Source: Symsagittifera roscoffensis (lineage: Eukaryota > Xenacoelomorpha > Acoela > Convolutidae). Taken from it: a stretch of 64,000 nucleotides of DNA. The notes below the pieces were generated by a model, which was given only the letters and a program-made list of their open reading frames with translations, was not told where the DNA came from and made no database searches. Location: assembly GCF_963678635.1 (NCBI RefSeq), contig NC_087069.1, positions 23,222,360 through 23,286,359 on the forward strand, given 5' to 3'. A program made the translations under genes and the position numbers. This document shows positions 60,571 to 64,000 of the stretch, piece after piece. The number at the start of each line of letters is the position of its first letter. Position 1 is the stretch's first letter.

Positions 60571-61069
60571 AACAGAGCTTTACATGCATTTCACCGTCTC
60601 TACCAAGCCAGTACTTTCGGTGGTCTTTCTAACATCGGGTCGACAAAAAACGTTACTGCTTTCGGCTTCGGTCAAAACACTCAAATTAACTTAATTACAT
60701 GCAGAAATAGTGAGCTCATGGCTGGGTCTCAGTATCCCCAGACCACGAGGTCACTCCTAAAAACAGGGCTACTACTACTTATTGAATTGTTATTGTTTTT
60801 GTTCAGTAGATAAAAATCATCATCTCCATCGAAGATGGATCAACCCTTTCCCCCAACTCCTAGCTTCTCATCTTAGTAAAATGAATTCAGATGTTAATTA
60901 AATTCAAATCAGGACATGACAGGGAAGCTAAAAGTTCATATAAGTCGATAAAAGTTTCAGTCCCGAAACCCCTCCGGATTCTCGAATCCACTGAATCAAG
61001 CACGTTAAGCTTGATTTCTCTGTAGCCCGGAAGGCTGGTTTCCACCCCTCACTGTTGTTAGCAACTGCT
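60571..61069. other. Non-coding stretch with a short hairpin
   Basis: Nothing gene-like seen. AATCAAGC and GCTTGATT form an 8-bp hairpin near 60994-61016. Confidence 0.3.
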
Positions 61070-61101
61070 TTGCAACTATTGTAGCGACACAATAGTTGCA
61101 A
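61070..61101. other. Perfect 13-bp hairpin
   Basis: TTGCAACTATTGT at 61070-61082 pairs perfectly with ACAATAGTTGCAA at 61089-61101 around a 6-nt loop. Confidence 0.7.
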
Positions 61102-61212
61102 TTTGGAGCGGTCTCTGCTATTTCTGCTATTCTCTGATTCTGATTCTCATTTTTCTCGTTGTTGTCGTCGTCGCAACTATCTGTGTTGTGTTTTTCTTCG
61201 ACTTTCTGCCAA

Positions 61213-61558
61213 AATGGCCGTTTCTGACGTTTCTCAGAAATATGACGTCATAATTCGAGTTTTTAAAATTTCAAAATACCAGAATATTCTAGTCTTCACC
61301 GTTTTGCCAATCGTTCCAATAACGCTCTTATTCCTTCAAAATCGCCAATTCGGAAGGTTCACTGCTAAAATTTCGAATATGCTGAATCTGCATTTTGATC
61401 CATTCTGGTCGAATGTCACATACTCCCCGGACAGTCCGGTCAATGTCCTCATTGAATCTCGCAATGTTCGTAAAATAGGTACAGTGTCATCGAACAGAAT
61501 TTACAAAATGCACGAAATTACTTTTATCCACGTCATATCGACTCACTGCAGAATATAA
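61213..61558 (+). CDS. Possible small membrane protein frame (114 codons)
   Basis: An ATG in strong context (AAAATGGCC) opens a frame with one hydrophobic segment (about residues 28-50, ILVFTVLPIVPITLLFL) and a soluble C-terminal part. The frame is also open upstream to 61103. It may be a first exon of a larger gene or chance. No family is recognised. Confidence 0.25.
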
Positions 61559-62242
61559 ATGGCATCATACTACATCACTATAGCCTTCAAATTCTTTCAT
61601 TAATCTGCACATTGAGGATATGACCTAGGATAAAAACAAATTTTCCGACTTCCAATGTCAATGTCCTGATTAAAAACTTTTTCTCCTAGATTTAAAAGGT
61701 GTTGGTTTGCAGGACAGTCCTGCCAACCAACAAGCTAAAATTATCCTACTATGCTTCTTCCCTTCGGAAATCTCGCTTGTTATTGTCCTGAATATTAAAA
61801 CTAAAAAACTCTGTGGTTAGAAAGAACAATGAAACAATCTCCCTCTTCGAGAGATTAACCAAGCCTTTCATGTCACCACTAAGCGATCAGTTCTCCTAGC
61901 TGATTAAAAACAGTCATGCAGGCTGGAATATTTAAATATACTCCTTCACTCAAGCCTTTCTAAATAAATAGTAAGTAAGTGTGTCTGAAGCCATTTAACT
62001 AAAATAAAATTGCAAATTTATAAACGTAACAACTTCAAAACTCAACTAATGTTTCAGTTTTGAATTACAACTTGGTTGCTTGGGTTCTCACTTGAGTTTT
62101 TTTACACACATAAAACAATTCTGAGTTTTAACTTTCTCTTCATCACTCCTTTGTTTTCTTCTTTGTTCGTCGTTTAGAAGTTCTAAAACTTCTAAATTCT
62201 TCTAATTTTGTCTCTTTTTTCATCTCGTTTTTCGGCCATTCG
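61559..62242. other. AT-rich spacer before the interrupted right-end frame
   Basis: I see no gene, RNA or clear repeat here. Confidence 0.35.
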
Positions 62243-64000
62243 TCAATGTTTCATCTCTTCCTCCTGTGATACTGACTCTGCACTCTCAGTTTCTGTATCC
62301 TGCAACACGTCGTTAGCTATCCTGACACTGTTGGAAGCCGTCCTACAACACTTCTGCTCTTCTACCCTCTGTTTGCAACAAGGTAGGGGATCCACGTTAG
62401 ATTCTCTGTTCCTGCAGAAGCTGTTGTGGAGACACAACGTCACATTTCTCTCCAAATCTTCCTTCAACATCTCTGTCTTCTCCTTTCCACTACGTTCACT
62501 TGTCCTGGATATTCTTTTCACAGCGGTGGTCACTGCATTCCGATGAGTCACGAGAGCTCGCTTAAAAGCTCCTGCTCCAATGTCCAGCTGATATTCACTG
62601 TACACTCTGCCGTGCTTCGACATATGCTTTTTAGCATATTCGTACAACCATGCAGTCTTGTTAGCTCTGAACCATGGCATCAATCGTTCTCTTGCTCATA
62701 TCTTCTTCACTTCCATCGGAATGTTTAGAATTTTGCACATTGTCTCAAAATGATCTAAATCTTTTAGACAATCCAATTTCCGCAACTGTTCTCTCGTTGG
62801 CGCTTCCTGTCTATTATTTTCTCTCACATGAGCTTCCAGCCATCGTATCGCCATCATAACTCCCACTATCACTATTGTTATGGGCTGTGACGAGTCTGGT
62901 AAACCCATGGAGAGCAGCTATCCAGAGTCCCAGATCAACATCAGATTACTACGCTTGGGATACCACCAGGTCTGCAGCAAGCAGTGGCAAGGAAACTCGT
63001 CATGTGTCAACATGATGCTCCTCCAATTACGTTTTCCCGAAGCTTCCAGTAATGGTTCCACTTCCATCAGCACTCGGTGGACTTCATCATTCTCGTCTAC
63101 TGTATTGTAATCTGTGACAGTTGATCCTCTCTGTTTCTGTCTCTCAAAGTCACTGAAGTTCCCGCTCACGTATCCCATTAACTTCTTTCCTAGTATTGAT
63201 TCCAACTCTTCCTTGGTTCTCTCTGGAACTGCTGAGAACATCTTACATAGCAAATCGTAAGATTTCTCGGACATTCTTGCCAGTCTCACACACTTCGGCA
63301 CTGAGAAGGCTTGATCCACGATCGTTCTCGTACTCTTTACATCCACGGCTACGAAATGTACCGGGTATCTGCTCTTGCACATTGGAGCCAATGTCGAACC
63401 CACCAAATATCGTGCTCCCGATGGTCTACAATAAATCTCACTGTATCTGATGTTCATTTCCGTCTCGATCGCTTCCCTCCATTTTCCTATGTACTTCCGC
63501 TCAGTCTGCAGAACTCCTGGGAATACTTCTACACTGATGACTGTGACCATCTCATGTTTCTGTTCTAGATTCAATAGTGACTCTAAAGAACCAAACATGC
63601 TGTAGAATCCTAGTGCAGTCACTAGATTCACCTCGGTTCCTCCATGGCAATCCGCTATCAGTTCCGTTTCCGTTGTTGCTTTCATCACGACGTTTCCAAA
63701 CAATACCGTCAAATGCTTGTGTTGTTTCTCTAGGGTCTTCACACAGTCCAGACCTCCACAAACGTAACCCTCCAGTCCACAGATTTCCGCCAGACAGCTA
63801 CCAGGTTTGACCCAGTCTTCTGGTCGCCAGCCAGGCAACTCCACTTTATCTTCTCCGTTGCTCCTGGAGGCCGTTATCATCACATTATATATTATGTTAA
63901 GGTCACGCAGGTTACACTCTGCATTCAGTTCCCTCTGCACGTCTTGTGTCGCCCGTAATATCGAGTCAGCGTGGGGACTAGGACACCATGATGGCCTCAT
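62243..64000 (-). pseudogene. Long interrupted reading frame, unidentified; runs off the window
   Basis: One minus-strand frame runs 64000 to 62243 (about 585 codons) and is closed only by a TAG at 62918-62920 and a TGA at 62696-62698. All three pieces (at least 360, 74 and 150 codons) have ordinary globular composition and higher GC than the AT-rich surroundings, so they are likely remains of one gene. The first piece is a soluble alpha-beta type sequence, the last is basic and then acidic, ending in an acidic tail. The Met at the edge is probably internal. I cannot name the family. An endogenous copy of an RNA-virus structural protein is one possibility, a decayed host gene or mobile element another. 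Confidence 0.5.

Noticed and set aside
62208-63810. Several + strand frames opposite the right-end interrupted frame
   Set aside because: Shorter and low-complexity compared with the minus frame, which carries the globular-looking protein.

Overview
The window is animal genomic DNA: AT-rich, with a split protein-coding gene using GT-AG introns and dense transposons. The gene is an adenylate kinase 9 (AK9) orthologue, a protein of ciliated and flagellated animals. Long introns and an envelope-bearing Ty3/gypsy element point to an invertebrate. A tunicate such as a larvacean would fit, because env-bearing gypsy elements ('Tor') are known there, but nothing I can read fixes the taxon.

Positions 1 to about 17,640 (+ strand) are one very large, apparently undamaged Ty3/gypsy element, entered after its 5' LTR. 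Its order is a basic small ORF, a 2,740-residue Gag-Pol, two tiny membrane proteins, a 378-codon frame without any ATG, a large envelope-like glycoprotein, a Pro/Ser/Thr-rich protein, an orphan 304-residue protein, a possible 79-nt intron, and a long 3' region that must contain the 3' LTR. Several ORFs overlap (26 nt, 13 nt and two ATGA overlaps), so splicing plus coupled translation is likely.

From 56,086 down to 18,418 (- strand) I could read 29 exons of AK9, all phase-compatible, giving 1,525 codons and covering three kinase modules with P-loops. The last visible exon ends in a splice donor, so the gene either continues beyond the gypsy element, which would then sit antisense in an AK9 intron, or is cut off. 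AK9 introns hold an intact CR1/Jockey-like LINE (about 39.5-43.85 kb), at least three small inverted-repeat transposons (two with clear target-site duplications), a six-copy 0.3-0.5 kb repeat family, large diverged duplications, and several minisatellites.

From 56.1 to 62.2 kb there is upstream DNA with repeats, a degenerate tRNA-Lys-like sequence (inside the AK9 upstream intron region at 55.05 kb), a perfect 13-bp hairpin, and small unrecognised open frames. The right edge (62,243-64,000, - strand) is a long reading frame interrupted by two stop codons, running off the window. I cannot identify it; an endogenous viral or decayed gene is possible.

The best candidates for something undescribed are the accessory half of the gypsy element (9.6-15.6 kb) and the interrupted frame at the right end.
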